A stretch of 64,000 nucleotides of DNA from Chryseobacterium sp. (GCA_027492795.1 JAPUEB010000006.1:62001-126000); one strand, 5' to 3'. Positions 26,815 through 35,570 are shown, counted from the first letter of the stretch. Numbers and translations: made by a program. Notes: a model not told the origin generated them from the letters alone.

Positions 26815-27495
26815 ATGGGAAAAACTTACGAAACCATCTTCGAAAACAATAAAAAATGGATTGCCGATAAACTTGGGAAAGACCCGGATTTTTTTAAAAA
26901 ATTAGCAGCCGGACAAACGCCGGAATATCTCTACATCGGATGTTCCGATAGTCGCGCTACTGCAGAAGAATTGATGGGTTTGAAACCGGGAGAAGTTTTC
27001 GTACACCGAAACATCGCCAATGTTGTAAACACTTTGGATATGAGTTCCACAGCGGTAATTCAATATGCCGTTCAACATTTGAAGGTGAAACACATCATCA
27101 TTTGTGGACATTACGGTTGCGGCGGAATAAAAGCGGCAATGACGCCCGAAGATTTGGGTTTGATGAATCCTTGGCTGAGAACGATTCGTGATGTTTACCG
27201 ATTGCACCAAAAAGAGTTAGATTCTATAGAATGTGAAAAAATGCGCTACAGAAGACTGGTGGAACTGAATGTTCAGGAACAGTGCATCAACGTGATAAAA
27301 ATGGCGTGTGTTCAGCAACGCTATATTTTGGACGATTATCCTATTGTTCACGGATGGGTTTTCGATATGAGTACCGGAAATTTAATTGATTTGGATATCG
27401 ATTTTGAGGAAATTCTACACGATATTCAGAAAGTATATGATCTCACAGATTCTTCATGGGTGATGAGCAGGAAGAAAAATAGGAATTTGTTGTAA
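26815..27495 (+). CDS. Beta-class carbonic anhydrase
   Basis: A 226-residue beta-carbonic anhydrase, interconverting CO2 and bicarbonate. Zinc ligands are C43, H99 and C102, with D45 of the Asp-Arg dyad in CSDSRA. VHRNIANVV and CGHYGCGG are the family signatures. Length is normal. It appears to be an independent gene after the glycan locus; no TAnnTTTG box was seen in the 54 bases before it. Confidence 0.95.
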   Translation: MGKTYETIFENNKKWIADKLGKDPDFFKKLAAGQTPEYLYIGCSDSRATAEELMGLKPGEVFVHRNIANVVNTLDMSSTAVIQYAVQHLKVKHIIICGHYGCGGIKAAMTPEDLGLMNPWLRTIRDVYRLHQKELDSIECEKMRYRRLVELNVQEQCINVIKMACVQQRYILDDYPIVHGWVFDMSTGNLIDLDIDFEEILHDIQKVYDLTDSSWVMSRKKNRNLL

Positions 27496-27610
27496 AACAA
27501 ACTTGCAGCAAACTTTGCTAAAGTTATATTTTCAAGCACATTAACTTTGCCGAAGTTGATTAATGCCAATTCAATATTAACCAAATGTGAATTTAATTTA
27601 AATAAATCTC

Positions 27611-27618
27611 TATTTTTG
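27611..27618 (+). promoter_or_regulatory. -7 box TATTTTTG upstream of the PAP2 gene
   Basis: TAnnTTTG match 13 bases before the TTG start at 27632. A second match, TAACTTTG, lies at 27542-27549. Confidence 0.4.
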
Positions 27619-27631
27619 AAGATTATTTAGG

Positions 27632-28528
27632 TTGAATTTGAACTTTTCACTACAAAATTTTTCAAAAGTCTGGCTTTCGGTATTGCTGTATTTCGCAGTG
27701 ATTGAACTGATTGTGATTTTCACAAAACCATCTTTATTTTTGAATGGAAATCTAATGTTGACAAGAGGTATTTTTGTCGCTTTTTTCCTGATTTGTTTTT
27801 TCCTAAAAGACAGATTACCAAAGAAATTTTTTGACTTTCTCCAAGTTGTAGGAATTTATGCTTTACTGAGTTTACTATACAAAGAAACGGCAGTTTTCAA
27901 CACTTTACTGTTTCCAAAAATTGATGGATTTCTTGCCCATCTTGATGAAAAATTATTTGGATTTCAACCGGCGATTGCATTTTCAGAACATTTTAATTCT
28001 TTGTTTTTCATCGAAATAATGTTTTTCGGATATTTCTGTTATTATTTGATGCCGATTTCAACCCTTTTGATTTTATTAAAAAAAATTCCGGAGAAAATAG
28101 AGGAATTTGGTTTCCTATTCATCACTTCTTTTTTAGTGTATTACCTGATTTTCATATTCCTTCCGGCAGAAGGTCCACAATTTTACTTTCCATTTCCTGA
28201 AAACTCCATTGAAGCGAAAGGTTTGGTTGGAACCCTCATCAAAATCATTCAAAAAAACGGCGAAGCACCAACCGCAGCATTTCCAAGTTCGCACGTGGGA
28301 ATTGCGGTGATCGTTTTGATTTGGCTTTATAACAACTTGAAAAATTGGGCAAAATATTTTCTGCCGTTTGTTGTGCTGCTTTGTTTTTCAACCGTTTACA
28401 TAAAGGCGCATTATTTTGTAGATGTTGTTGCAGGAATTATTTCAGCACCAATTGTGTATTATATTGTATCTCAACTATATAAATTTTCAAAACGTAATTA
28501 TGCTGGTGTCATTCTGAAAGAATCGTAG
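27632..28528 (+). CDS. PAP2-superfamily membrane enzyme, inositol-phosphorylceramide-synthase-like
   Basis: A 298-residue protein with about six membrane helices. The PAP2 active-site parts are present: FPSSH around residue 214 and KAHYFVDVVAG near residue 255, the second His and Asp of the catalytic set, preceded by FLPAEGPQFYFP. The arrangement resembles PAP2_3 proteins related to inositol phosphorylceramide synthases rather than soluble-loop phosphatases. The start is TTG at 27632. The last codons (GVILKES) are encoded by the left arm of a dispersed inverted repeat. Confidence 0.78.
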   Translation: MNLNFSLQNFSKVWLSVLLYFAVIELIVIFTKPSLFLNGNLMLTRGIFVAFFLICFFLKDRLPKKFFDFLQVVGIYALLSLLYKETAVFNTLLFPKIDGFLAHLDEKLFGFQPAIAFSEHFNSLFFIEIMFFGYFCYYLMPISTLLILLKKIPEKIEEFGFLFITSFLVYYLIFIFLPAEGPQFYFPFPENSIEAKGLVGTLIKIIQKNGEAPTAAFPSSHVGIAVIVLIWLYNNLKNWAKYFLPFVVLLCFSTVYIKAHYFVDVVAGIISAPIVYYIVSQLYKFSKRNYAGVILKES

Positions 28529-28596
28529 TGAAGCGAAGAATCTTTTAACTACAGATTCTTCACTTCATTCGTTACACTCATTTCGTTCAGAATGAC
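28508..28596. repeat. Dispersed 89-base inverted repeat (GTCATTCTGAA / TTCAGAATGAC)
   Basis: The terminal arms GTCATTCTGAA (28508-28518) and TTCAGAATGAC (28586-28596) are perfectly complementary, and an inner pair AGAATCT/AGATTCT extends the stem. It overlaps the 3' end of the PAP2 gene and fills most of the gap to the next gene. A related element with the same GTCATTCTGA/TCAGAATGAC ends lies inside mfd at 38083-38184. Confidence 0.8.
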
Positions 28597-28615
28597 ATTG
28601 AAAAAATAAAAACCG

Positions 28616-29740
28616 ATGTCCATAAAAATCAAAGAAGTCCGCAGCAAAGAAGATTTAAAAACCTTCATTTATCTGCCGGAAAAAATTCATAAAAACCACA
28701 AAAATTGGCTTCATCCATTGTATATGGATGATGAAAAATTCTTTGATGCTAAGAAAAATTCTCTGTTTGAACACAATTTGGCGATTTTATTTTTGGCTTT
28801 CAAAGACGGAAAAGCCGTTGGAAGAATTATGGGCGTCATTCCCACCGATTACAATAAACTTCACGGAAAAAGCAACGCAAGATTTTCATTTTTAGAATGT
28901 TATGAAGACAAAGAAGTCTTTAATGCATTAATTTCTGCTGTTGAAAATTGGGCAAAATCTCACAACTGCACCGAAATCATCGGACCAATGGCGTTTTCCG
29001 ACAAAGAACCACAAGGTTTTCTCACCAAAGGTTTTGAAGAAAAAGCAATGATGGTTACCAATCACAGTTTTCCGTTTATGGTAGATTTTATTCAGGAAAA
29101 TGGTTACAAATCTTATGTAGAACTCGTACAGTACGATGTTCCTTTAACTTCTGAAATTTTAGACCGCTATAAAAATTTTACCAAACGCGTTGAACAAAAT
29201 TTGAAAATAAAATCTGTAGAATTTACCTCCACAAAACAAGTTCGTCCTTATGTGAAGCCAGTTTTTGACCTCATCAACAGAACCTATCACGAAATTTACG
29301 GTTTCACCAAACTCACCGAAAAAGAAGCCAACGAATTTGCCGACCGTTTTCTGCCGCTCCTCAATCCGAAACTCATCAAGATGATTGAAAATGAAAAGGG
29401 CGAAATTGTGGCATTCGTCATTGCAATGGCAGATTTAAGCGACGCGATTCGAAAATCGCGCGGAAGAATGTTGCCTTTCGGTTGGGCAAGAATTTTTTAC
29501 GCGATGAAAACTTCAAAAAGATTGCAATTGTTATTAGGCGCAGTTGCTCCCGAAATGCAAAACAAAGGTTTAGATGCAGTTTTGGCAACCAAACTTTTCG
29601 GCTCTGCGATAAAATTAGGATTTAAAACCGTTGATTCTCATCTCATTATGCGCGACAACACGAAAATGCGAGGTGAAATCGAGCGTTTGAAAGGAAGCGT
29701 GATGTATAAGGAATATGCGATTTTTAGAAAAAATATCTAG
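28616..29740 (+). CDS. Large GNAT-like acyltransferase (YghO-like)
   Basis: A 374-residue protein of a conserved Bacteroidota family with a GNAT-like fold. Visible blocks are an N-terminal PEKIHKNHKNWLHPLYMDD, GRIMGVIP (a strand-loop typical of GNAT), IIGPMAFSDKEPQGFL, and a C-terminal DSHLIMRDNTKMRGEIERL. It resembles E. coli YghO. As I recall, the bacterial ceramide synthase of Caulobacter is a GNAT-like protein of this kind, which would fit its position next to an inositol-phosphorylceramide-synthase-like gene. That functional link is inference. Confidence 0.65.
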   Translation: MSIKIKEVRSKEDLKTFIYLPEKIHKNHKNWLHPLYMDDEKFFDAKKNSLFEHNLAILFLAFKDGKAVGRIMGVIPTDYNKLHGKSNARFSFLECYEDKEVFNALISAVENWAKSHNCTEIIGPMAFSDKEPQGFLTKGFEEKAMMVTNHSFPFMVDFIQENGYKSYVELVQYDVPLTSEILDRYKNFTKRVEQNLKIKSVEFTSTKQVRPYVKPVFDLINRTYHEIYGFTKLTEKEANEFADRFLPLLNPKLIKMIENEKGEIVAFVIAMADLSDAIRKSRGRMLPFGWARIFYAMKTSKRLQLLLGAVAPEMQNKGLDAVLATKLFGSAIKLGFKTVDSHLIMRDNTKMRGEIERLKGSVMYKEYAIFRKNI

Positions 29741-29794
29741 CTTTTTAAGGCAAGACTTTAGAAATGTTAAAAAATTGACTATTCACAAAAAAAA

Positions 29795-30358
29795 TCACTT
29801 CCCATTAAAAGCATTCATCGTATTATTCATTCCCGCGAAAACAAATGAAAGGCAGGCTTTTGCGAAGACATCAATCCTTTCCTGCAAGGTTTTCAGTTCT
29901 TCTTCATTCCATTTTCCGAGGACGTAATCTACTTGTTGTCCATCTTTAAATTCCGCTGAAATTCCGAATCGTATTCTTGCGTATTCTTGTGTATTTAGAA
30001 CTTCCTGAATATTTTTCAATCCGTTGTGTCCTGCATCAGAACCTTTTTTTCTCATTCTCAACGTTCCGAAAGGCAGTGCCAAATCATCGGTAATTACCAA
30101 AACATTTTCCAAAGGAATATTTTCTTTCTGCATCCAAAAGCGAACGGCATTTCCGGAAAGATTCATATAAGTGTCGGGTTTCAGCACAAAAACTTTTCTG
30201 CCTTTGTATTTTCCTTCGGCTACCCAACCGAAATTGGCAGATTTGAAAGGCGCTTCCAACGTTTCCGCAATTTTTTCGGCGACTTTAAAACCAACATTGT
30301 GGCGCGTTTCTGCGTATTCTTCTCCTTTGTTTCCGAGACCGACGATTAAGTATTTCAC
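29795..30358 (-). CDS. pth: Peptidyl-tRNA hydrolase
   Basis: A 187-residue Pth that cleaves peptidyl-tRNA to recycle tRNA. Conserved parts are YLIVGLGNKGEEYAETRHNVGF with the catalytic His, DTYMNLSG, VITDDLALPFG and GSDAGHNGLKNI. Length and motif order are standard for bacteria. It is transcribed opposite to the gene upstream and converges with the GNAT-like gene. Confidence 0.96.
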   Translation of the reverse strand: MKYLIVGLGNKGEEYAETRHNVGFKVAEKIAETLEAPFKSANFGWVAEGKYKGRKVFVLKPDTYMNLSGNAVRFWMQKENIPLENVLVITDDLALPFGTLRMRKKGSDAGHNGLKNIQEVLNTQEYARIRFGISAEFKDGQQVDYVLGKWNEEELKTLQERIDVFAKACLSFVFAGMNNTMNAFNGK

Positions 30359-30420
30359 TTTTTAGATAAATGATCAATGATGAGCGATAAATGATTTTGC
30401 AAAGATAATTTTTTGGAAAT

Positions 30421-30454
30421 AAAAAATCCCAAACCTTTTGGACTGGGATTTTTT
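30421..30454 (-). terminator. Hairpin terminator AAAATCCCA / TGGGATTTT
   Basis: A stem with A-run on one side and T-run on the other, just downstream of the lipoprotein gene ending at 30468 on the minus strand. It could work in both directions. Confidence 0.7.
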
Positions 30455-30467
30455 TTAAAAATTTATT

Positions 30468-31283
30468 TTATAGTACTTGATACTCAAATTTCAGAACTCT
30501 CGTAGGAGAACTCGCCTGCGTAGGATAACCTCCCGAATCATAAGTATAAGATAGATTTTCTGAAACTCCTTGTGTTGTTGAAGTTTTGTAATTATTTGTA
30601 GAAAGCCCTCTAGTACCTTCTAAATCCAAATTCCAATTGATATTTGAAACCAAATATGATGTTGGTAAGGTACGGAAAGGGTTTGGATCGGAATCGTAGT
30701 TGGAGTAAGTGGTTATAATATTTGTAGCAGGTGCTCCAGCTATCTGTTCTGAATAATTTATTTTGGAAACATTGTTGGCTGCATACTCTATATCGGTAAT
30801 GATGGTTTTTGTTGCAACTGTGCTACCTGGTAGAAAAGTTTCGGTTTTCACCTGAGAAATCTTTCCGCCGGTATAAGCAATATTTGTTGAAAAAACCTTT
30901 GTAATTGCACCTCCTTCAGATAGGTTTCCATCAATTTTAGAAAGCTGTGAGCCAATGTAAACCATATTCGAGGTTAATACCTGCATTGGATTGCTCTGAA
31001 CATTTCTTGTAATTTTTGATATCTGAGTTCCGATATACTCAATAACATAAGAATATGAATTATTACTGGTAGTTACTGATGTGAGCTTTCCTGTGGAAAA
31101 AAGATAATTTACATCATAAGCTGTGCCGCCGCTTTCTTGAATATTAACTTTTTTCAAAACTTTTGTGTTCAGGTAATTGGGCAGTACATTATTTAGACCA
31201 ACTAAATCACCGGTTGAACCACCACAAGAAAAGAGTAAAAATGCAGATGCAAATACTGCCATTATGCTAAAAATATTTTTCAT
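30468..31283 (-). CDS. Secreted lipoprotein, paralogue 1 of 4
   Basis: A 271-residue lipoprotein. The signal peptide ends in a lipobox (FLLFSCGG), so Cys20 should be lipidated. The rest is rich in Thr, Ser, Asn and short beta hairpins of the form YxxGKLTSV, YIGTQISKI, YTGGKISQV, resembling YD-type or DUF4595-like beta repeats. Three neighbours have the same design. No catalytic motif is seen. It follows a hairpin terminator and no TAnnTTTG box was found close upstream. Confidence 0.8.
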   Translation of the reverse strand: MKNIFSIMAVFASAFLLFSCGGSTGDLVGLNNVLPNYLNTKVLKKVNIQESGGTAYDVNYLFSTGKLTSVTTSNNSYSYVIEYIGTQISKITRNVQSNPMQVLTSNMVYIGSQLSKIDGNLSEGGAITKVFSTNIAYTGGKISQVKTETFLPGSTVATKTIITDIEYAANNVSKINYSEQIAGAPATNIITTYSNYDSDPNPFRTLPTSYLVSNINWNLDLEGTRGLSTNNYKTSTTQGVSENLSYTYDSGGYPTQASSPTRVLKFEYQVL

Positions 31284-31300
31284 CGTAAATGTTATAAAAT

Positions 31301-31328
31301 TAAAAGAGAAATGTTTTCACATTTCTCT
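31301..31328 (-). terminator. Hairpin terminator AGAGAAATG / CATTTCTCT
   Basis: A perfect 9-base stem with a 6-base loop, followed on the minus strand by a T-rich tract, directly after the lipoprotein gene ending at 31345. Confidence 0.7.
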
Positions 31329-31344
31329 ATGTATTATCTTTTTT

Positions 31345-32235
31345 TTAAAAAGGTCGGTATTCGTAGTTCACTCCCCAACCTGTAAGCGCATATCCCAAAT
31401 GGTCGTAGGTATAAAGCGTATTATAAGGAATAGGAACGGGTATTAAATCGCCGCTAAGCATAACTCTTTTCGGATTATTAGGAGAAAATCTATAATTATT
31501 AAAAGAGTTTTCAAAAGACTTATGAAGCAGATATCCAAAAGGTATTAGCCTGTAAGGACTTTTTTTATCATCATAATTTCCAAAATCGTAAGCTACATTG
31601 TTACTGGGCGCTTGCAACACTCCTGCTGCTACACCTCCATAAGCTACTGCAGCTTTAGTTACATTTTGAAGTGCATCATAGGTATAGGTGGTTTTTTGGT
31701 AGGATGTAAAGTTAAATGTTGTTAATGGCAAATCGTTTCCTGTCTTTTTTATAACATTATCAAGCTTTCCTGCTGTATTAAAAGTAATATCGTATTTTGA
31801 TTTTGTTTTGGTAGCAACCAGAGGTGGAGGCAAAAGGTGTTGCGCCTTTATTTTTTTATAAATGCTTTTGGTTTCTGTAATGTTGCTTAAGATGTTATTA
31901 TTATTAGGATTGTAATTAAATAATTGGGTATACACAATACTGTCGCCTTCCACGATGCCGTTGAAGTCAATACTGTTAATAAGGTCTCCGGAATAAATGA
32001 TGTTTGTGAGTGTACTATCACCTAAAACCTTGGTGAGCTTTCGTCCAGTATAATGGTACTCTGCTATTGTGTCTGCAGAAGTAACCTCTTGGTAAAGAAA
32101 TCGGTTTTCACCCAAAAGCCCATTATTCAGACCCATATCATTGAGTAGATTTCCATCGTCGTCTCCGATTTTTTTGCAAGAGTGTATTGCTGAAACCAAA
32201 AACAAAGAAATAAAAATGTAAAGTATTTTTTTCAT
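31345..32235 (-). CDS. Secreted lipoprotein, paralogue 2 of 4
   Basis: A 296-residue lipoprotein with a signal peptide ending VSAIHSCKK (lipidated Cys20). Hairpin-like segments such as YHYTGRKLTKV, IIYSGDLINSI and FNTAGKLDNVI mark the same beta-rich family as its neighbours. The conserved C-terminal region contains YDFGNYDDKKSPYRLIPFGYL, matching the YDSDPNPFRTLPTSYL block of paralogue 1. Probably anchored to the outer membrane. Function unknown. Confidence 0.8.
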   Translation of the reverse strand: MKKILYIFISLFLVSAIHSCKKIGDDDGNLLNDMGLNNGLLGENRFLYQEVTSADTIAEYHYTGRKLTKVLGDSTLTNIIYSGDLINSIDFNGIVEGDSIVYTQLFNYNPNNNNILSNITETKSIYKKIKAQHLLPPPLVATKTKSKYDITFNTAGKLDNVIKKTGNDLPLTTFNFTSYQKTTYTYDALQNVTKAAVAYGGVAAGVLQAPSNNVAYDFGNYDDKKSPYRLIPFGYLLHKSFENSFNNYRFSPNNPKRVMLSGDLIPVPIPYNTLYTYDHLGYALTGWGVNYEYRPF

Positions 32236-32259
32236 ATCTCTTTAAAGTTAAAATTCTTA

Positions 32260-32267
32260 CAAATATA
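32260..32267 (-). promoter_or_regulatory. -7 box TATATTTG of lipoprotein paralogue 2
   Basis: Read on the minus strand; 24 bases before the start at 32235. The boxes at 33186 and 34227 are at similar distances and share the flanking TTAxATTTGTAA context. Confidence 0.55.
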
Positions 32268-32290
32268 ATTTTTTATATTTAAATTGTAAA

Positions 32291-33163
32291 TTATGGTGCA
32301 GGCTGATATTTAAAAGCTCTGTATCCGTTGGTTGTAGGATAATTATGAGTGTCAAATTTGTAGTTATAAACGGTTTCCGTAGCAGCTGCTGTTCCCACTT
32401 TCAGTTTCAGTTTCCCTGCATTGTTTTCAGAAAGATTTGCATACATATCCGGAAAAACACTTGCCATAATGGTGAGATAATTATCCTGTATGGTAGTATA
32501 AGGATTAATCCTCCAATCATATCCGCTGTAATCAAAGGTAGTCTTCACCTCACTTTGTATTAAACCAGTCTGCAAATTCACGACTTGCTTGCTGGATTCT
32601 ACTTTCACAACATTGCTACCATCATAAGTAATAAAGTCATTCGTAATATTAGGATATACATAAACATTAGGAGTGGAAGGATTTACAGTTGCTGTTTTTT
32701 GATATGCATTCACCATTTTACCGGCAGCATTATAATTGTATATGGTGATGGAATGTTTTTTGTGCACAGTACCCTCAAAATAATCATTCATTAAGCTTAC
32801 CATTTTTCCTGCGACATCATAATTGGGTGTAAGTACCGCTCTTCCAGCAGAGGATGTATTGCCAGGAATATTGCCATTTACCTCTACCTGAGATAATTTA
32901 GTCCCCAAATAAGAAAGATAAATCGTTTGGCTTTCCTGAATAGAGGATGAGTTGTAAATTTTTCGCTCTACCTTGAAGAGATTACCCGAGTTTGGGAAAT
33001 ACTCTTCTTCAGTTTGATTGTTCACAATAACCTTCTTCAGCATCCTTGGTCCAGAAATATCCTCCGGATCATCCCAACCAAAAATTTGTGCCGGATCGTT
33101 CGTTCTACAAGAAACAACAACAAGGACAAAGAGAAAACTTAAAAGATGTAATATTTTTTTCAT
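32291..33163 (-). CDS. Secreted lipoprotein, paralogue 3 of 4
   Basis: A 290-residue lipoprotein; the lipobox is VLVVVSCRT with Cys19. Soon after it, DPAQIFGWDDPEDISGPRMLKKV parallels DPAAIYGLN...ITGPRIITKI in paralogue 4, so these two are the closest pair. Hairpin segments (YLSYLGTKLSQV, YDVAGKMVSL, YNAAGKMVNAY) and a late YSGYDWRINPYTTI block are shared across the array. Function unknown. Confidence 0.8.
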   Translation of the reverse strand: MKKILHLLSFLFVLVVVSCRTNDPAQIFGWDDPEDISGPRMLKKVIVNNQTEEEYFPNSGNLFKVERKIYNSSSIQESQTIYLSYLGTKLSQVEVNGNIPGNTSSAGRAVLTPNYDVAGKMVSLMNDYFEGTVHKKHSITIYNYNAAGKMVNAYQKTATVNPSTPNVYVYPNITNDFITYDGSNVVKVESSKQVVNLQTGLIQSEVKTTFDYSGYDWRINPYTTIQDNYLTIMASVFPDMYANLSENNAGKLKLKVGTAAATETVYNYKFDTHNYPTTNGYRAFKYQPAP

Positions 33164-33185
33164 ATCTTTTTAAAATAAATATTTA

Positions 33186-33193
33186 CAAATCTA
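33186..33193 (-). promoter_or_regulatory. -7 box TAGATTTG of lipoprotein paralogue 3
   Basis: Minus strand, 22 bases before the start at 33163. A TTG (CAA at 33214-33216 on the + strand) lies 20 bases further upstream, matching Bacteroidota -33/-7 spacing. Confidence 0.6.
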
Positions 33194-33346
33194 ACTTTTT
33201 TTTGAAAATTTAGCAACATCAAGCTGCTAAAATTTTGATTTTCGGGTAATAATATCTTTTCTGATGAAAATTTGTGGGTAAATTTTCAATTAAATAATTT
33301 CAAATAGACTATTAAAAATTATCGTAATAACGAATACATCAAAAAA

Positions 33347-34207
33347 TCACTGAATAGCTTTGTAATATATTTTCATAACGTTTTGAAGGTCAGAAATTGG
33401 ATAATTCTGAGGATCATAATTTAAACCCGATGACTGATGAATGATTGGTGTCATTGTGGGAGAAGGCAAGATAGTAGTTTTCAAAAAATTATTGTAACTC
33501 AACTGCGCGAAAGCTAATGAACCAGCCAATCCGCAACCAATTAAAAACTCCTTTGGCAATGTCGTCATGGGATTTATTTTATTATCAAAATCACTAATTG
33601 TATAAGTTGTAATCATATTGGGATCTACCGGATCCATAACTCCATTAACAATAAGCCCATTGCTGTCTTTTATTTTTGTAACATTTTCACCGTTGTAAGT
33701 TATTTCTACTAAAGTGTAATGAGAAAATTGGTTTGAAATTAGATTGAACATCATTTTCTTTACAACAGAAGTAAGTTTGTTATTTGAGTTATATGACAAT
33801 GTACTTATAACTGTTGAATGAAGAGTTGTATTATTTATAAAATTTTCTTGTTTAGAAGAAGTAACTCTTCCTGTAGAATCATAATATAACGATAATTTTG
33901 TTTTGTTTGGCAGTTGTTCGTTGAATGTTATTGTACTAATTTTTTGGTTGTTACCGTAGGTTATCACATCATCAGCATCATTATATTGTTTCACAAGCTG
34001 CAAAATACCGCTATTCGAAGATACATACTCTGTCTTTGTAATATTTGCGCTATCAATTTTAGTGATAATTCTTGGCCCTGTAATACTATTTGGATTGTTC
34101 GGATTATTACTATTCAATCCATAAATTGCAGCAGGATCATTTGGAACACAGGAAAAAATAACCAATAATGTGGCTAAAATCCCAAAAATAGATTGAATTC
34201 TTTTCAT
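33347..34207 (-). CDS. Secreted lipoprotein, paralogue 4 of 4
   Basis: A 286-residue lipoprotein with lipobox LLVIFSCVP (Cys20). DPAAIYGLN and SITGPRIITKI near the N-terminus match paralogue 3, and the DFDNKINPMTTLPKEFL block matches the corresponding C-terminal blocks of the others. Repeats such as YDSTGRVTSS and YNSNNKLTSV are YD-like. It is the first gene of the array in transcription order. Confidence 0.8.
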   Translation of the reverse strand: MKRIQSIFGILATLLVIFSCVPNDPAAIYGLNSNNPNNPNSITGPRIITKIDSANITKTEYVSSNSGILQLVKQYNDADDVITYGNNQKISTITFNEQLPNKTKLSLYYDSTGRVTSSKQENFINNTTLHSTVISTLSYNSNNKLTSVVKKMMFNLISNQFSHYTLVEITYNGENVTKIKDSNGLIVNGVMDPVDPNMITTYTISDFDNKINPMTTLPKEFLIGCGLAGSLAFAQLSYNNFLKTTILPSPTMTPIIHQSSGLNYDPQNYPISDLQNVMKIYYKAIQ

Positions 34208-34226
34208 AAGACATTTTTTAGTATTA

Positions 34227-34234
34227 CAAATCTA
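34227..34234 (-). promoter_or_regulatory. -7 box TAGATTTG of lipoprotein paralogue 4
   Basis: Minus strand, 19 bases before the start at 34207, in the same sequence context as the box at 33186. A TTG is found 16 bases upstream. Confidence 0.55.
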
Positions 34235-34273
34235 ATTTTTTTTTTGAATTCAAAACTACACAGAAACAAACAT

Positions 34274-34378
34274 TTATGATAAAATCCCCTCAAGAACCTC
34301 CGTCACCTCATCCACATTCCTCACATTATCCTTCCAAATCATCAGCCAGCTGACCTCTTTTTCAGATTTTCTTTCATT
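34274..34378 (-). pseudogene. Displaced remnant of the mfd 3' end
   Basis: On the minus strand this reads NERKSEKEVSWLMIWKDN..., then VRNVDEVTEVLEGILS and a stop. The intact mfd C-terminus has LKEKMSKEGNLLMMRKEN followed by VKNVDEVNLVLNKIL. The core DNA (about 34303-34345) matches mfd (about 35670-35712) at most positions, with roughly seven differences in 43 by eye. There is no upstream mfd coding sequence, so this is an orphan tail. It lies beyond the AAA+ ATPase gene, in the same orientation as mfd. Confidence 0.8.
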
Positions 34379-34406
34379 AAATGTCTTTATTTTTCAAATA
34401 CGAATT

Positions 34407-35558
34407 TTAGACATAATTTTCATTAAAATAAACCTTTTTGAACCACAATTCAAAAACAGGGTCCAAAAGTTCTTGGGTTTTATTTTCCTCATTAATGATG
34501 TCTTTCTGCAAAAGGATATTTTTATTTTTTGAAACACTCGCCGAAGTTCCCAAATGATAAGTTTGAAGCGTATTTTTAGAAGAAAGTTGTTCTTCTTGTT
34601 TTACAATGGCTTTCAAGAGGTTGATTTGTCCGACACTTAAATCCTCAATTCTTTCTTGAAACAACGGTAAATTACTACTAACCAATAGGTTGAGTGCGTT
34701 ATTGAAAATAGTTTCGTTCACTTCTTTTTCAGTTTCAGACCAAATATAATACGAGAATTGCTGAACATACCAAGAGTGGTTTTTCATCATTTCGGGGATT
34801 TTTTGTGCAAATTTTTCCGAAATTTTTTTGCCAGTTTCTGCAAATTTTTCTTTAATGAAACTCACCCACTTTTCTTTTTTAATTTTTTGCAAAAGAAACA
34901 AATCGCCGAACTTATAGAACGGTTTTGAGCTGTTATTGAAAATATCCACCATCATATGTCTTTTGCTTCCGTACAGACAATACACCGTTTTTTTCTGCTT
35001 TTGCCAAACCGAACGCATCTTTTTTTCAAGCGATTCAAAATCGTGGAAATGAGCCAAGTTCTGAAACTCATCGATACAGATAATGAATTTAACACCGTTT
35101 TTTTCGGCTAAAAGTTCGGGAAGATTCAGGATTTCCTGCGAATTTTTTTTAAGTTCCTTCCATTCAAAAGACAAACTGAAATCGCTGTCCGGCTGAATTC
35201 CAATGCTGATTTTCGGAATTAAATTTTTAAAAATTTGGCGGGATTCCTCAATCCAATGTTCCCATTTTGTAGAACTTGCCTTAATTACTTCTCGTGCAAA
35301 ACTTTCCAAAAAAGCCTCTTCGGAATTTATGGAAAACAGGTCTATTTTTACAGTTTTGTAATTGGGATTTTCTGTGTTTATTTCCTGTATTGCTTTCTCA
35401 ACCAAAGAAGATTTCCCCCATCTTCTCGGCGAAATTATGATGGTATTTATCCCGTGAATTAGGTTTTTTTTTAGTCTTTTTAAATCTTCTTCCCGATTGG
35501 TAAACGAATATAGATTCACCAAATTCCCGAAAACAAAGGGAGAAATTTCATCTTTCAT
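34407..35558 (-). CDS. AAA+ ATPase of the archaeal-ATPase (ATPase_2) type with C-terminal winged helix
   Basis: A 383-residue ATPase. Walker A is SPRRWGKSS (43-51, K49) and Walker B is FIICIDEF with D163/E164. An arginine-bearing GSKRHMM segment follows in the sensor region. The last 100 residues (LSVGQINLLKAIV... and LLDPVFELWFKK) look like the winged-helix/DUF234-like tail of this family. These genes are patchily distributed and often duplicated in Bacteroidota; their function is unknown. It sits between mfd and an orphan copy of the mfd 3' end, and 15-bp tandem repeats lie just before the start, both suggesting insertion. Confidence 0.82.
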   Translation of the reverse strand: MKDEISPFVFGNLVNLYSFTNREEDLKRLKKNLIHGINTIIISPRRWGKSSLVEKAIQEINTENPNYKTVKIDLFSINSEEAFLESFAREVIKASSTKWEHWIEESRQIFKNLIPKISIGIQPDSDFSLSFEWKELKKNSQEILNLPELLAEKNGVKFIICIDEFQNLAHFHDFESLEKKMRSVWQKQKKTVYCLYGSKRHMMVDIFNNSSKPFYKFGDLFLLQKIKKEKWVSFIKEKFAETGKKISEKFAQKIPEMMKNHSWYVQQFSYYIWSETEKEVNETIFNNALNLLVSSNLPLFQERIEDLSVGQINLLKAIVKQEEQLSSKNTLQTYHLGTSASVSKNKNILLQKDIINEENKTQELLDPVFELWFKKVYFNENYV

Positions 35559-35570
35559 ACTAATAAATTT

